Numbered from the stretch's first letter, positions 18,084 to 28,215 are shown. The stretch: DNA of 64,000 bases from Gracilimonas sp034520725 (GCA_034520725.1 JAXHNH010000011.1:186001-250000); one strand, 5' to 3'. Numbers and translations are program-made. Notes: generated from the letters alone by a model not told the origin.

Positions 18084-19688
18084 ATGTCAACATTTGATGT
18101 GATCGTAATTGGTTCAGGGCATAATGGTTTGGTAACTGCGTGTTACCTTGTAAAGAACGGGTATACAGTCCTGGTGCTGGAAAAAGATACAACCATCGGC
18201 GGTGCAGTTCGAACTGAAACTATGTTTCAGTCTGATGAAAACCCTAATGGGTTTCGAATGGATGTGGGGTCTTCAGTGCATATCATGATCCATCAAACCG
18301 GCATTATTGAAGACCTGGAGCTTGAAAAATATGGCCTCGAGTACATTGACATGGATCCGATCATGTCGTATCCGGTTCCAACCGGAAAAGGTGTGATCCA
18401 TTTCTGGAAAGATGTAGACCGTACCCTTGAATCCATTTCAAAAGTGGCGCCTGAAGATGTACAGAACTACAAGGACTTTATTGATTTTTGGGGAAAGATC
18501 AACAAAGGGGTGTTAAAGGCATTTATGACCACACCTGCAGCGGGTAGCTTATTTGCTGAGATGACCAAGGCTCAGATTAAAGATGGAGCCATGTTCAAAA
18601 AAGGAGAGCAGGCCGCCGGATTGCAAAAGATATTATCCAGCTATGGTAAGGTTGTTGATGATGCTTTTGATAGTCCCTATATGAAAGCGGCTATTCTCTG
18701 GTTTGCAGCACAATCGGGTCCCTTGCCAGATCATTCAGCAACCGGAGATTTTGCCGGTTGGCAATCCATGCTGCATCAAAGTGGGGCAAAACATCCAAAA
18801 GGGGGCAGTGGAATGCTCACGCAGGCTATGAAGAAAATGATCGAAAGTCATGGCGGAGAAGTCAGGGCTGATCATCCGGTCAAAGATATTCTGATAGAGA
18901 ATGATAAAGCTATTGGTGTCCGAACTGAAAATGGAGAAGAATTCAGAGCCAAGATTATCGTTTCCAATGCCCACGTTCAGACCACCATGATGAAAATGGT
19001 TGGAAGAGATCATCTGGATGATTCTTTGTTCACTAAAGTGAAAAATATCAATGTTGGTAATGGATTTGGGATGGTGATTCGGTGTGCTGTAGAGGAGCTG
19101 CCTGAATACACGGCTGCACCGGGCGACCCGGACATTCATAACGGTATTCAGCTTCTGGCTCCCTCAGTACAGTATATGAACAATGCGATCGGTGATTACA
19201 CCAAAAAATTACCACCTGAAAAGCCGGCTGTTTTGTGTATGACCTTTTCCAAGATCGATCCTGAGGTTGCAAAGGATGGAAAACACACCTTATTTGCCTG
19301 GGCGCAATGGCACCCGTATGATCTGGCAAATGGTTTGAAATGGGATGACATTCGTGAACGTGAGGCTCAAAAGATCTATGATGTAGTCACTGATTATGCC
19401 CCGAATATGAAGGGAAAACTCATCGACTGGTATATTCAATCACCTTTGGATATTGAACGTAAACACGGTCTGTTACGTGGCAACGTCATGCATGTGGAAA
19501 TGAGTTTTGATCAGATGTTTATGTTCAGGCCAATTCCGGAAATGAGTAAATATGAAACGCCAATCAAGAATCTATATCTTTCCAGCGCTTCGTGCCATCC
19601 GGGTGGGGGAGTATTTGGTGCTGCCGGGCATAACGCAGCTCAGGTAATCCTGAAAAACAATCGTAAGAAATTCTTTTCATTCAGTTAA
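18084..19688 (+). CDS. Phytoene-desaturase-like FAD-dependent oxidoreductase
   Basis: A 534-residue flavoprotein. The start at 18084 (MSTFDVIVIGSGHNG) is preferred over one 19 codons upstream, because the Rossmann FAD-binding motif GSGHNGLVTACYL should begin within the first dozen residues. The conserved GGAVRTE follows, and near the C-terminus is HPGGGVFGAAGHNAA, which closes over the flavin in the phytoene dehydrogenase/CrtI-like family. Members include carotenoid desaturases and many uncharacterised NAD(P)/FAD oxidoreductases. No carotenoid genes are visible nearby, so the substrate is open. Alanine racemase follows 9 bases after the stop. Confidence 0.85.
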   Translation: MSTFDVIVIGSGHNGLVTACYLVKNGYTVLVLEKDTTIGGAVRTETMFQSDENPNGFRMDVGSSVHIMIHQTGIIEDLELEKYGLEYIDMDPIMSYPVPTGKGVIHFWKDVDRTLESISKVAPEDVQNYKDFIDFWGKINKGVLKAFMTTPAAGSLFAEMTKAQIKDGAMFKKGEQAAGLQKILSSYGKVVDDAFDSPYMKAAILWFAAQSGPLPDHSATGDFAGWQSMLHQSGAKHPKGGSGMLTQAMKKMIESHGGEVRADHPVKDILIENDKAIGVRTENGEEFRAKIIVSNAHVQTTMMKMVGRDHLDDSLFTKVKNINVGNGFGMVIRCAVEELPEYTAAPGDPDIHNGIQLLAPSVQYMNNAIGDYTKKLPPEKPAVLCMTFSKIDPEVAKDGKHTLFAWAQWHPYDLANGLKWDDIREREAQKIYDVVTDYAPNMKGKLIDWYIQSPLDIERKHGLLRGNVMHVEMSFDQMFMFRPIPEMSKYETPIKNLYLSSASCHPGGGVFGAAGHNAAQVILKNNRKKFFSFS

Positions 19689-19697
19689 AAACAGATT

Positions 19698-20756
19698 TTG
19701 AATTCTACTTTATACATACACCTCAGCAAGATCCTCAACAACCTGAACGCCGTTAAGAATAAGGTTGGGACAGGCGTGAAATGCATGGCTGTTGTTAAAG
19801 ACGAAGCCTATGGACACGGGATAGTTCCGGTTGCTAAATTTTTACAGGATAAAGTCGAGTGGTTTTGTACAGCTAAACTTGATGAAGCAATTGAGTTAAG
19901 GAAAAATGGCATAGAAAATGATATCCTTGTTTTTGAGATTCCACCGGAAGGCAGTGAACAGCTTTATTTGAAGCACAACATTACAGCCAGTATTTCAGAT
20001 CTTTCTGTTTTTGATAGATTGAAGTCCGGTACAAAAGCTCACATTCACTTTGATACCGGGATGTTCAGGCTTGGTATGTTACCTGATCAGGTTAGTGAAA
20101 CTCTTGAGGGAATGGAATCCCATGATCTTAAATACACCGGTATTTACACGCATTTTGCCAATTCAGATGTCAAGGATCATCCAAGAGTGAAAGAGCAACT
20201 GGAAATCTTCAGGAGTATTCGTTCTCAGTTCCCGGACGAGCTGATTACCCACACCGCAAACAGCGGAGCCATATTCTATTACGGGGATGAAGATCTCTAC
20301 TTTGATGCCGTTCGCCCGGGAGTTTGTCTTTATGGCTATGCACCCGGTTCAGATGAGATAGCAGAACTTGAACCGGTTATCGAGTGGAAATCTAAGCTGG
20401 TTCAGGTCAAGAAGATCAGGAAGGGTGAGATGGTTGGTTATGGAAGCCGTTGGACAGCTCCGGAAGATGGCTGGGTAGGAGTGGTTCCTGTGGGATATGC
20501 TGACGGTATTTTCAGGGGCTTGTCCAATAATTTCCAGGTAGAACTTAACTCAAAGTTAGTGCAGGAAGTGGGCACTATTAGTATGGATTACTTTATGATC
20601 TATTTGAACAATGCCAAGACTAAAATAGGAGATGAGGTTATAATCCTCAGAAACAATGAACTGACAGCTAAAACCTGGGCAAAAAAAGTAGGGACTATAC
20701 CGTATGAAATTACCACGGCAATATCCCCAAAAGTAAAACGGGTCTATCTGGACTGA
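19698..20756 (+). CDS. alr: Alanine racemase
   Basis: A 352-residue PLP enzyme making D-alanine for peptidoglycan. The PLP-lysine motif reads MAVVKDEAYGHG, where most family members have VVKANAYGHG, so two residues next to the lysine differ. THFANSD, HTANSGA, RPGVCLYGY and PVGYADG are standard, and the catalytic Tyr is in VGYGSRW. The start is a TTG at 19698, since the PLP lysine then falls at about residue 33, as in the family. It follows the flavoprotein gene closely and is convergent with the FKBP gene. Confidence 0.92.
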   Translation: MNSTLYIHLSKILNNLNAVKNKVGTGVKCMAVVKDEAYGHGIVPVAKFLQDKVEWFCTAKLDEAIELRKNGIENDILVFEIPPEGSEQLYLKHNITASISDLSVFDRLKSGTKAHIHFDTGMFRLGMLPDQVSETLEGMESHDLKYTGIYTHFANSDVKDHPRVKEQLEIFRSIRSQFPDELITHTANSGAIFYYGDEDLYFDAVRPGVCLYGYAPGSDEIAELEPVIEWKSKLVQVKKIRKGEMVGYGSRWTAPEDGWVGVVPVGYADGIFRGLSNNFQVELNSKLVQEVGTISMDYFMIYLNNAKTKIGDEVIILRNNELTAKTWAKKVGTIPYEITTAISPKVKRVYLD

Positions 20757-20769
20757 TAGGATAGCTAAA

Positions 20770-21255
20770 TCAGTCGCTTACGATTTCTGCCAGTTCCACA
20801 TCAAAACGAAGCGTGTCGTCACTTAATCTTGATGAAGGAGAGTTTCCATAACCAAGTTCAGGTGAGATAATAAGAACGCGTTTTCCACCTTCCTTCATGC
20901 CGATAAGTCCTTCCCTGAAACCTGCGATCAGGTTCTCAAGTGAGGCAAAACTGGTTGGGGATGTATTTCTATTTCTGTAAGAACTGTCAAAGATCTCTCC
21001 GGTGTTGTTAATACGACCGGTATAAAACACTTGAACACGATCACGGCGCTGAACCTCAAAAGGCCCGGTTCCTTCCTCTACAACATAGTAGATCAATCCG
21101 GTCTCTGTTTCAACTCTTTCTGCATTCGTAATATCAAAAGGTTCGGGTACAGCAGAGTAGTCAACTTCAAAAGGGTCGTCATTATCACAGGAAATGAGGC
21201 CAAGGGTAAAAGTGGAAAGCAGTAATAGTGAAAAAATTCGTTTGCTGATTGTCAT
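20770..21255 (-). CDS. FKBP-type peptidyl-prolyl isomerase lipoprotein
   Basis: A 161-residue lipoprotein (lipobox LISC, Cys23) with a single FKBP domain at about residues 60-160: VQVFYTGRI, GEIFDSSY, FREGLIGMKEGGKR and PELGYG. FKBPs speed cis-trans isomerisation of prolyl bonds and can act as chaperones. With a lipid anchor it would work on envelope proteins. It is a monocistronic gene; the nearest plus-strand gene, alr, converges on it with a 13-base gap. Confidence 0.9.
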   Translation of the reverse strand: MTISKRIFSLLLLSTFTLGLISCDNDDPFEVDYSAVPEPFDITNAERVETETGLIYYVVEEGTGPFEVQRRDRVQVFYTGRINNTGEIFDSSYRNRNTSPTSFASLENLIAGFREGLIGMKEGGKRVLIISPELGYGNSPSSRLSDDTLRFDVELAEIVSD

Positions 21256-21388
21256 TGTACGGGTTGAGATGATTAATTTATTTTATCGCTCTGTTAACTA
21301 TCTGTTAGCATATTTAGTATGACGACACAAGATAAGGTTTAACGATCATAATACCATATGATGACTTCAAACCTGTATGATATATCAT

Positions 21389-22237
21389 TTAGGATTCTGA
21401 TACTCCGGTTATGGCTTCTTCCAGTTCCTTTTTACGCTTTCTGTTTGCGTAACCACTTACCCAGATAGAGATCTCGTATAAAATAGTAAGAGGTAATGCT
21501 ATAAGGATCTGAGAAATTGGATCTGGCGGCGTTAGCATTGCGGATAGGATCAGGCACATCACGATGGCATGACGACGATAAGTTCTTAATAGTTCAGGTG
21601 TAAGCAGGCCGATCTTTGAAAGTGAATAGCTTACTACGGGAATCTGAAATATCATACCGCATGCCACTACCCACATAGATACCGAGCTGAAGTACTCATT
21701 GATGTCAAAATCATTCCTAATGATGTCTGATATCTGAAACTGAGCAAAAAACTGAAGGGCAAAGGGGACAAGTATCATATATCCAAATGCCACACCCAGT
21801 AGAAAAAAGAGTGTGATGAAAAATGCACTAAAGAAAGTCTTTTTCTTTTCCTTTCGCTCCAGGGCAGGTTCTATGAACGACCACATCTGAAAAATGAAGT
21901 ACGGAGAGCTGATGATAAAACCCATTACAAACAAAGTTCCCCAAAAGGTGAAGAACTGTCCTGGAAGTCGCCGACTTTGAAGTTCAAAATTCTCAGCTTC
22001 AACTCTTAGTATGTCATACATGAAAAAATCTGAGCGGGTAGGTCCTAGCATTACATCTTCTATAAAGAAATCGGAGAAGACAAAAGCGATAGCAATACCA
22101 ACCAGTACTCCTACTAATCCTTTGATGATCCTCCAGCGAAGTTCCTCGAGGTGTTCCAGGAATGACATAGTATCGGTACGATCAGCCGGCTTTTTGGCTT
22201 CGGGAGGGGTGCCTTGCATTATCTGCCGTTCTTTCAA
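21389..22237 (-). CDS. tatC: Sec-independent (twin-arginine) translocase subunit TatC
   Basis: A 282-residue inner membrane protein with six helices. The N-terminal FLEHLEELRWRIIKG is the signal-peptide binding site of TatC, and SSPYFIFQMWSFIEPAL and SAMLTPPDPISQ are conserved. TatC with TatA/B moves folded proteins across the inner membrane. The loop between helices 1 and 2 is longer than in E. coli, as usual in Bacteroidota-like lineages. The start may be the ATG at 22237 or one six codons later. It lies 12 bases after glyA in an rpiB-glyA-tatC operon; tatA is not in the window. Confidence 0.95.
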   Translation of the reverse strand: MKERQIMQGTPPEAKKPADRTDTMSFLEHLEELRWRIIKGLVGVLVGIAIAFVFSDFFIEDVMLGPTRSDFFMYDILRVEAENFELQSRRLPGQFFTFWGTLFVMGFIISSPYFIFQMWSFIEPALERKEKKKTFFSAFFITLFFLLGVAFGYMILVPFALQFFAQFQISDIIRNDFDINEYFSSVSMWVVACGMIFQIPVVSYSLSKIGLLTPELLRTYRRHAIVMCLILSAMLTPPDPISQILIALPLTILYEISIWVSGYANRKRKKELEEAITGVSES

Positions 22238-22249
22238 GTCTGTTGTTCC

Positions 22250-23548
22250 TTAAGCGGTTACAAAATTGTAAAGTGGAAACTTTTCACAGAGGTCTCTGAC
22301 TTCCTGCTCCACTTTTTTGTGATTTTCTTCATCTTCAGGTTTCTGCAAAACTTTATCCATCAGAACAGCGATCTGTTCAAACTCGGCTTCCTTTAGGCCC
22401 CGGGTAGTCATTGCGGGTGAACCGATCCTGATGCCTGAAGTTACAAATGGACTTTGCGTATCGAAGGGAACCATATTTTTGTTTACAGTGATGGCCGCTT
22501 TACCAAGTGCCTCTTCAGCGATCTTACCGTTCAGGTCTTTATTCCTCAGGTCGATGAGAATGAGATGGTTGTCAGTGCCTTTACTCACAATATCATATCC
22601 CAGCTCTATAAATTTGTCTGCCAATGCTTTGGCGTTTTTCTGAGTCTGGGTCTGATAGTCTTTAAATCCATTTTCAAGTGCTTCACCAAATGCAACAGCT
22701 TTGGCCGCAATAACATGCATCAAAGGGCCGCCTTGAGTTCCGGGGAATACAGCCGAATCAAAGATCTCACCCCAATTTTTGGTCCTTCCGGATTTTCTGG
22801 CCGTTACTCCAAGCGTATTTTCACCATCCTTGCCAACCAAGATCATGCCGCCTCTTGGTCCACGCAGAGTTTTGTGAGTTGTGGTTGTGACCACATGAGC
22901 GTGCGGAAGAGGATCTTTTAAATTCTTAGTGGCAATCAAACCGGCTGTGTGAGCCATATCCATCCAAAGCAAGGCACCAACCTCGTCAGCTATATCCCTG
23001 AAGGCTTCATAATCATAATCACGTGGGTAGGCCGAAGCACCGATTGAGATCATCTTTGGCTTTACCTCTTTTGCTTTGTCACGGATCTTGTTCATATCAA
23101 GCAAACCGGTGTCTTTTTCAACCCCATAAAATTGAGCATTATAGGTAATACCGGAAAAGTTGACGGGTGAACCGTGAGTTAAGTGTCCGCCATGCGACAG
23201 ATCAAAACCCAACAAGGTATCACCGGGATTCATACATGCAAGATATACAGCTGCATTGGCTGTAGCCCCTGAGTGAGGCTGAACATTCACCCAATCAGCT
23301 CCAAAAAGTTCTTTAGCACGGTCTCTTGCAATATTTTCAACCACATCTACAACCTCGCATCCACCATAATAGCGCTTGCCGGGATAACCTTCCGCATACT
23401 TGTTTGTAAGTACACTGCCCATCGCTGCAATAACAGCTTTGGAAGCGAAGTTTTCAGATGCGATCAATTCCAGGTTGTAGTTTTGTCGATCCGTCTCTTC
23501 TTCAAGTAGCTTGAAGATCTTAGGATCCTGATCCTGTAGTGACTTCAT
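22250..23548 (-). CDS. glyA: Serine hydroxymethyltransferase
   Basis: A 432-residue PLP enzyme that converts serine and tetrahydrofolate to glycine and 5,10-methylene-tetrahydrofolate. Visible are LIASENF, TNKYAEGYPGKRYYGG, the PLP lysine motif VVTTTTHKTLRGPRGG and the C-terminal IGSPAMTTRG. Length and motifs match the family throughout. It lies between rpiB (9 bases upstream) and tatC (12 bases downstream). Confidence 0.97.
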   Translation of the reverse strand: MKSLQDQDPKIFKLLEEETDRQNYNLELIASENFASKAVIAAMGSVLTNKYAEGYPGKRYYGGCEVVDVVENIARDRAKELFGADWVNVQPHSGATANAAVYLACMNPGDTLLGFDLSHGGHLTHGSPVNFSGITYNAQFYGVEKDTGLLDMNKIRDKAKEVKPKMISIGASAYPRDYDYEAFRDIADEVGALLWMDMAHTAGLIATKNLKDPLPHAHVVTTTTHKTLRGPRGGMILVGKDGENTLGVTARKSGRTKNWGEIFDSAVFPGTQGGPLMHVIAAKAVAFGEALENGFKDYQTQTQKNAKALADKFIELGYDIVSKGTDNHLILIDLRNKDLNGKIAEEALGKAAITVNKNMVPFDTQSPFVTSGIRIGSPAMTTRGLKEAEFEQIAVLMDKVLQKPEDEENHKKVEQEVRDLCEKFPLYNFVTA

Positions 23549-23557
23549 GTAAGGCTA

Positions 23558-23995
23558 TTATTTAGTTAGGGATTCAATTTTATCGATTCGGCGCTTATGT
23601 CTGCCACCTTCAAATTCCGTATTCAACCAGATCTTAACAAACTCTTTAAGCTGCTCTTCGTTCAGCTCTCTTCCGGGCAAACACAATACATTAGCGTTGT
23701 TGTGTAGTCGTGTCATTTCAGCAGATTGTGAGGAATAAACCAGTCCGGCTCTAACCTTAGGGAATTTATTGGCTGTCATGCACACGCCTTGACCACTACC
23801 GCAGATCAAAATACCAAGTTTGTATTCTGCTTCATTGACCTTTTGTGCCACCTGAACGGCAAAATCAGGATAATCAACGGATTCCTCTGAATGTGTACCA
23901 TAATCAACAATATCATGGCCCATGTCTTTCAGGATCTTAATCACTTTTTTTTTGGCCGGATATCCGGCATGGTCGCTGGCTATTGGAATGATCAT
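23558..23995 (-). CDS. rpiB: Ribose-5-phosphate isomerase B
   Basis: A 145-residue RpiB/LacA/LacB-family enzyme interconverting ribose-5-phosphate and ribulose-5-phosphate. SDHAGYPAKK at the N-terminus, the catalytic Cys in LICGSGQGVCMTANK, and RAGLVYS and RLHNNANVLCLPGRE are all present. Cytoplasmic; first gene of the rpiB-glyA-tatC group. Confidence 0.94.
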   Translation of the reverse strand: MIIPIASDHAGYPAKKKVIKILKDMGHDIVDYGTHSEESVDYPDFAVQVAQKVNEAEYKLGILICGSGQGVCMTANKFPKVRAGLVYSSQSAEMTRLHNNANVLCLPGRELNEEQLKEFVKIWLNTEFEGGRHKRRIDKIESLTK

Positions 23996-24161
23996 CGTAA
24001 TAAAGTTTGGATAAGAATTTGGGCAGTGAATATCCTCATTTTTTTAATGAGATTAAAGAATTTAAATGGCCCCTATTTATAGTTGAACACTCTCTTTTTA
24101 AAAGTATATTAAATATCTGAATTAGTTAGCTCATATTGCTGTTTAAATATATACGATTAAG

Positions 24162-24242
24162 ATTGTCAAGTTTTCAGATTGACAATAATATACTGGACCA
24201 CGTTTGGGAGCGTCGGAAAATTAACTGATGTCAAACAGTTAA
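24162..24242. promoter_or_regulatory. Two perfect short inverted repeats upstream of the AsmA-like gene
   Basis: ATTGTCAA (24162-24169) and TTGACAAT (24179-24186) are exact reverse complements 9 bases apart. TTAACTG (24221-24227) and CAGTTAA (24236-24242) are another pair, 8 bases apart and 34 bases before the start codon. They could be operator half-sites or RNA hairpins in the 5' leader. No regulator gene is adjacent, so the role is open. Confidence 0.35.
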
Positions 24243-24276
24243 TAAATCAAATTCAAGAGATATTTGGTACGCTATA

Positions 24277-27200
24277 ATGAAACTATTTTTAAAAATACTT
24301 GCCGGTTTTTTGGTGACCCTCATAATTTTGTTGGTTGGGGTTAACATTTATTTTAGTGACGAACGGTTGCGAAATACTGTAGTTCCGATGCTTAATGAAA
24401 ATCTTGGAACAGAAGTAGAAGTTTCAGAAATGTCATTAAGTTTATTCAGGTCATTTCCGAATGCCGGAGTAAGTATGGAAGGGGTAAGGATACCGGATCA
24501 GGATGGCGAAACGGTCATAAAATTAGAAGAGCTATTATTATCGGTTAAAATAATCCCATTAATAAGTGGAGACGTAAATATTACTGAACTGTCTCTGAAT
24601 TCTCCTGAGGTCTATTACACCATTTATGAAGACAGTACTTCAAATTTTGATTTTCTGTTAGCAGATGATCCGGAAGAACCGGCAACGGATGAGGATGGAA
24701 TATCACTGGCTATTCCTAACTTGAGTATCACAAACGGCAAGCTGCACTATAATGATCTTAGCTCGAAAACGGAGATCCTTGCTGACGGCTTAAATGCACA
24801 GCTTTCTCTGCAGTATGCAGATCTAATTGAAACCGACCTGACTTCTGAACTGAATTCGTTAACGGTGAATATAGACGGAGAAAATTATCTGAATGATCTT
24901 GCTTTGCGTTTAGATCAAATTTCTACTCTTGATCTTGATAACGAACATTTGGTTATACAGGAAGGAAGTCTTGCAATACGGGGATTAATGCTGGATCTGG
25001 AAGGAGAGATCGATTCCTGGAGCAGTGAGGCAATGAATATCAATTTAACAACCTCGAGTTCAACAGATGATTTTGGGGAGTTATTGACTTTGGTACCCCC
25101 GGAGTATGAAGAATACATAACGGGGCTTGAAACAAGAGGTGAATTAAATATTGAAGGCAACATTTCAGGACAGTATTCAGAGAATCAGTTTCCGGATTAT
25201 AATTTTACTGTCACAGTTGAGGATGGCTACATCAAAAATAACGAACTGCCTCGGGCTATCGAGGATATACAACTTTCGTTTATTGCAGATAACAACCAAA
25301 TTGCTCTACAAACCTTTGAAGCTAAAGCCGCTCAAAACACTATTTCTGTTTCAGGAACTTTGTATGATCCATTGGAAGACAACCCGGGTTACGATCTGAA
25401 TATTGATAGCGATATTGACCTTTCGACTATCGAAAGTTTTTATGCAATTAGTGATTTTGATGTTGAGCGAATGGCCGGTACACTTGTTGTTGACGTAAAT
25501 GCAAAAGGAAAGGTAGAAGATCCTGAAAATTCGGAGCTGGATGGCACCATCATTCTTTCTGATGGACTGATTCAGTATGCCGGCGTTTCACAGCCAATTG
25601 AGAACATTAATGTAGATATGAATGCCACGAATAAGATGATCAATATTCAGAGTGCAAGTCTTACTGCGGCAGGAAACAGCCTCAGTTTTACGGGTTCAAT
25701 AAATGACCCGCTGGATAAAACTGTACGAAGTATTGATGTTACCGGAGAGGCAAATGTTGATCTGGCGACCATTAAAGAATTTTATCCCATTGATGAAGAC
25801 ACATTGATGATGAGAGGTGATCTTCGATCAAATATTGTTCTAAGAGGAAATTTGGAGCCCTTTGATATTCAGAACCTATTGCAGTCGAGCACACTAAACC
25901 TGACCAATGGTTATTTTGCACATTCATCGGTTGCCGATCCCATTGAGGATATTACTTTTGAGGGAACAGTTTCCGGGAATGCCCTTGTGATCTCGCTAGC
26001 TAAATTTAAAACCGGGAACAATGATCTCTCAGTGACGGGAAATATACAAGAGTATTTGTCTGACAATCCAATCCTCAATCTCACCATGGACGGAAATGCC
26101 CAGTTAGGTGATGTAAGCAGATATTATGAGTTGAAACCTTGGATCAATGAATTGGCTGGGAATGCGGTGATGAATTTAAAAGCTCAGGGTCCGGCCGGTG
26201 ATCCGCTGAAAATTGATTTAAATGGAGTACTAAATTTAAGTGAAGTACGTGCAAGTGGAGATTCACTTGCACTACCGGTAACGGATCTGGGGGGTAAGCT
26301 TACGGTATCTCCCGGGTCAATGGATCTAACAGATTTCACTATGAAATTTGGTTCATCAGATATACAGTTTGTGGGCAAAATGAGTAATTATCTGAGTTTT
26401 ATAAAAGAAGACGTTTCACAGGCCGAACTCCCAAATGTGACCGGAAATTATAATGCCCGCTTGCTGAACATGGATGAGATGATCGATTGGGATGAAGAAA
26501 CTGATCCCAATGAACCCATTCCCATTGAATTGCCGGATATAAACGCAAATGTTGGAGCTGAGATCTCAAAACTTATTATTTTAGGGATCGATTTAACAGA
26601 TGTGACCGGGTCTGGTGAAATGACCCCTGAAAAGCTCATTCTCCGCGATGCTAAAGCAACTATGTTTGAAGGCAACGCGACCGGAAATATGATCTGGGAT
26701 ATTCCAACTCCAACCGACACAAGAATCAATTTCTCCGGTACACTTGATAGCCTTGCTGCGAAAGCTTTCTTCCGCGATACGGGTTTCTTAGGTGTGAACA
26801 GTACCATTCATGAATACATAGAGGGAATGCTCAGTGCGGAGGTAAATTACGCTTCTGATTTGAATCCTGCTCTATCTCCGGTGCTTTCAACAACCGATGC
26901 AGAAGGCTCATTTGGTATGACCAAAGCCAGATTGGCCAATCATCCGATACAGATGAAGGTCGCTAACTTCCTTAAAGTAAAAGAACTGGAAACACTGGCA
27001 CTGGATGAATGGAGATCAGATTTCACCATTAAAAATGAAGTGTTGACGTTTAAGGAACTGAATTTAACCAGTGATAAGATCGGGCTTGAAATGAATGGTA
27101 CCCATCACCTGGGGAACGATAAAATTGATTATGAGGCCGTAATCGCACTCCCTGGTACGTTTAAAAAAGGACTGTCCACCGTAATTGGAGAACAGGCCGT

Positions 27201-27369
27201 AAATGCACTGACACAAGAAAATGGTACGATTTCTGTTCCTCTATTGATCACAGGAAATTATTCGAATCCGACGGTTCGCCCGAATGAAGCAGTGATCAAA
27301 AAGATCGTGGAAGATTATCTGAAAGAGAAAGGCGGAAATATTCTTAAAAAGTTATTTGACGGTAACTAA
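24277..27369 (+). CDS. AsmA-family inner-membrane protein
   Basis: A 1030-residue protein with one N-terminal membrane helix (about 4-25) and a very long, beta-rich periplasmic region. The opening after the helix (TEVEVSEMSLSLFRSFPN) and the C-terminal ALPGTFKKGLSTVIGEQ with GNYSNPTVRPNE match AsmA/TamB-like proteins. Repeated segments of the type DPLEDNPGYDLNIDSDIDLSTI / DPLDKTVRSIDVTGEANVDLATI show the internal beta-groove repeats. Members form bridges that carry phospholipid toward the outer membrane or affect outer membrane assembly; this role is inferred from the family. The inositol monophosphatase gene follows after 33 bases. Confidence 0.85.
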   Translation: MKLFLKILAGFLVTLIILLVGVNIYFSDERLRNTVVPMLNENLGTEVEVSEMSLSLFRSFPNAGVSMEGVRIPDQDGETVIKLEELLLSVKIIPLISGDVNITELSLNSPEVYYTIYEDSTSNFDFLLADDPEEPATDEDGISLAIPNLSITNGKLHYNDLSSKTEILADGLNAQLSLQYADLIETDLTSELNSLTVNIDGENYLNDLALRLDQISTLDLDNEHLVIQEGSLAIRGLMLDLEGEIDSWSSEAMNINLTTSSSTDDFGELLTLVPPEYEEYITGLETRGELNIEGNISGQYSENQFPDYNFTVTVEDGYIKNNELPRAIEDIQLSFIADNNQIALQTFEAKAAQNTISVSGTLYDPLEDNPGYDLNIDSDIDLSTIESFYAISDFDVERMAGTLVVDVNAKGKVEDPENSELDGTIILSDGLIQYAGVSQPIENINVDMNATNKMINIQSASLTAAGNSLSFTGSINDPLDKTVRSIDVTGEANVDLATIKEFYPIDEDTLMMRGDLRSNIVLRGNLEPFDIQNLLQSSTLNLTNGYFAHSSVADPIEDITFEGTVSGNALVISLAKFKTGNNDLSVTGNIQEYLSDNPILNLTMDGNAQLGDVSRYYELKPWINELAGNAVMNLKAQGPAGDPLKIDLNGVLNLSEVRASGDSLALPVTDLGGKLTVSPGSMDLTDFTMKFGSSDIQFVGKMSNYLSFIKEDVSQAELPNVTGNYNARLLNMDEMIDWDEETDPNEPIPIELPDINANVGAEISKLIILGIDLTDVTGSGEMTPEKLILRDAKATMFEGNATGNMIWDIPTPTDTRINFSGTLDSLAAKAFFRDTGFLGVNSTIHEYIEGMLSAEVNYASDLNPALSPVLSTTDAEGSFGMTKARLANHPIQMKVANFLKVKELETLALDEWRSDFTIKNEVLTFKELNLTSDKIGLEMNGTHHLGNDKIDYEAVIALPGTFKKGLSTVIGEQAVNALTQENGTISVPLLITGNYSNPTVRPNEAVIKKIVEDYLKEKGGNILKKLFDGN

Positions 27370-27402
27370 AATGCGAATTCGATTTTTTGGTACAATTCAA
27401 GA

Positions 27403-28215
27403 ATGAGTAACTACAGAAAAGAACTAAACACAGCAAAAAAAGCAGCAGCCGAAGCTTCAAAAATTATTAACGAATATGCTGAGGAATCATCTTTTGATGT
27501 GACCTTAAAAGGAAAAAATGACCTGGTGACGGATGCTGACCTGGCCTCAGAAAAGAGGATCATCGAGATCATTAAGGAAACTTTTCCTGATGATGAGATC
27601 CTTGCAGAAGAGTCAGAGCAGAAAGATGTGTTACCGCAAGGGCGTATTTGGATCATCGACCCTATTGACGGAACCACGAACTTTGCTCATGGTTTCCCTG
27701 CCTATTGTATCTCAATTGCCTTATGGGAGAACAAAGAGCCGGTGGTTGGTCTGGTCATGGAAGTGGCTAATAATGAGCTTTTCCATGCCATAAAAGGGGG
27801 TGGAGCTTATAGAAATGGGGAGCCTATTCTAATCTCCCAGGAAACTAATCCCGCTTCATCACTCATAGGTACCGGATTTCCTTATAAAGAATTAGGTTTG
27901 GTAGATAATTATTTGAAATTATTCAAGCGCATGATGGGGAAAACACATGGGGTGAGAAGACCCGGTACAGCTGCCTGGGACCTGTGTAATGTAGCTTGTG
28001 GGCGTTTTGAAGGGTTTTATGAATATGGACTGAGTGCCTGGGATGTAGCTGCAGGATCACTGATAATAAAGGAAGCAGGTGGATTAGTGATGGATTGGCA
28101 AAGGGGGGACGATTGGTTGTTTGGACAAAGGATAGTTGCAGGAAATAAACCGATCTGTGAATTTTTGATCAGTGAAATAAGAGAGTGCTTTAACGACGAT
28201 GAGCTGACAGCCTAA
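27403..28215 (+). CDS. Inositol monophosphatase family protein
   Basis: A 270-residue Mg-dependent, Li-sensitive phosphatase-fold protein. Metal-binding motifs are LAEESE (residues about 67-72), IDPIDGTTNFAHGFP and, near the C-terminus, SAWDVAAGSLIIKEAGG. The length fits SuhB-like inositol-1-monophosphatases. In bacteria such enzymes hydrolyse inositol or other sugar phosphates, and SuhB can also bind RNA polymerase; which applies here cannot be seen. It lies 33 bases after the AsmA-like gene. Confidence 0.92.
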   Translation: MSNYRKELNTAKKAAAEASKIINEYAEESSFDVTLKGKNDLVTDADLASEKRIIEIIKETFPDDEILAEESEQKDVLPQGRIWIIDPIDGTTNFAHGFPAYCISIALWENKEPVVGLVMEVANNELFHAIKGGGAYRNGEPILISQETNPASSLIGTGFPYKELGLVDNYLKLFKRMMGKTHGVRRPGTAAWDLCNVACGRFEGFYEYGLSAWDVAAGSLIIKEAGGLVMDWQRGDDWLFGQRIVAGNKPICEFLISEIRECFNDDELTA

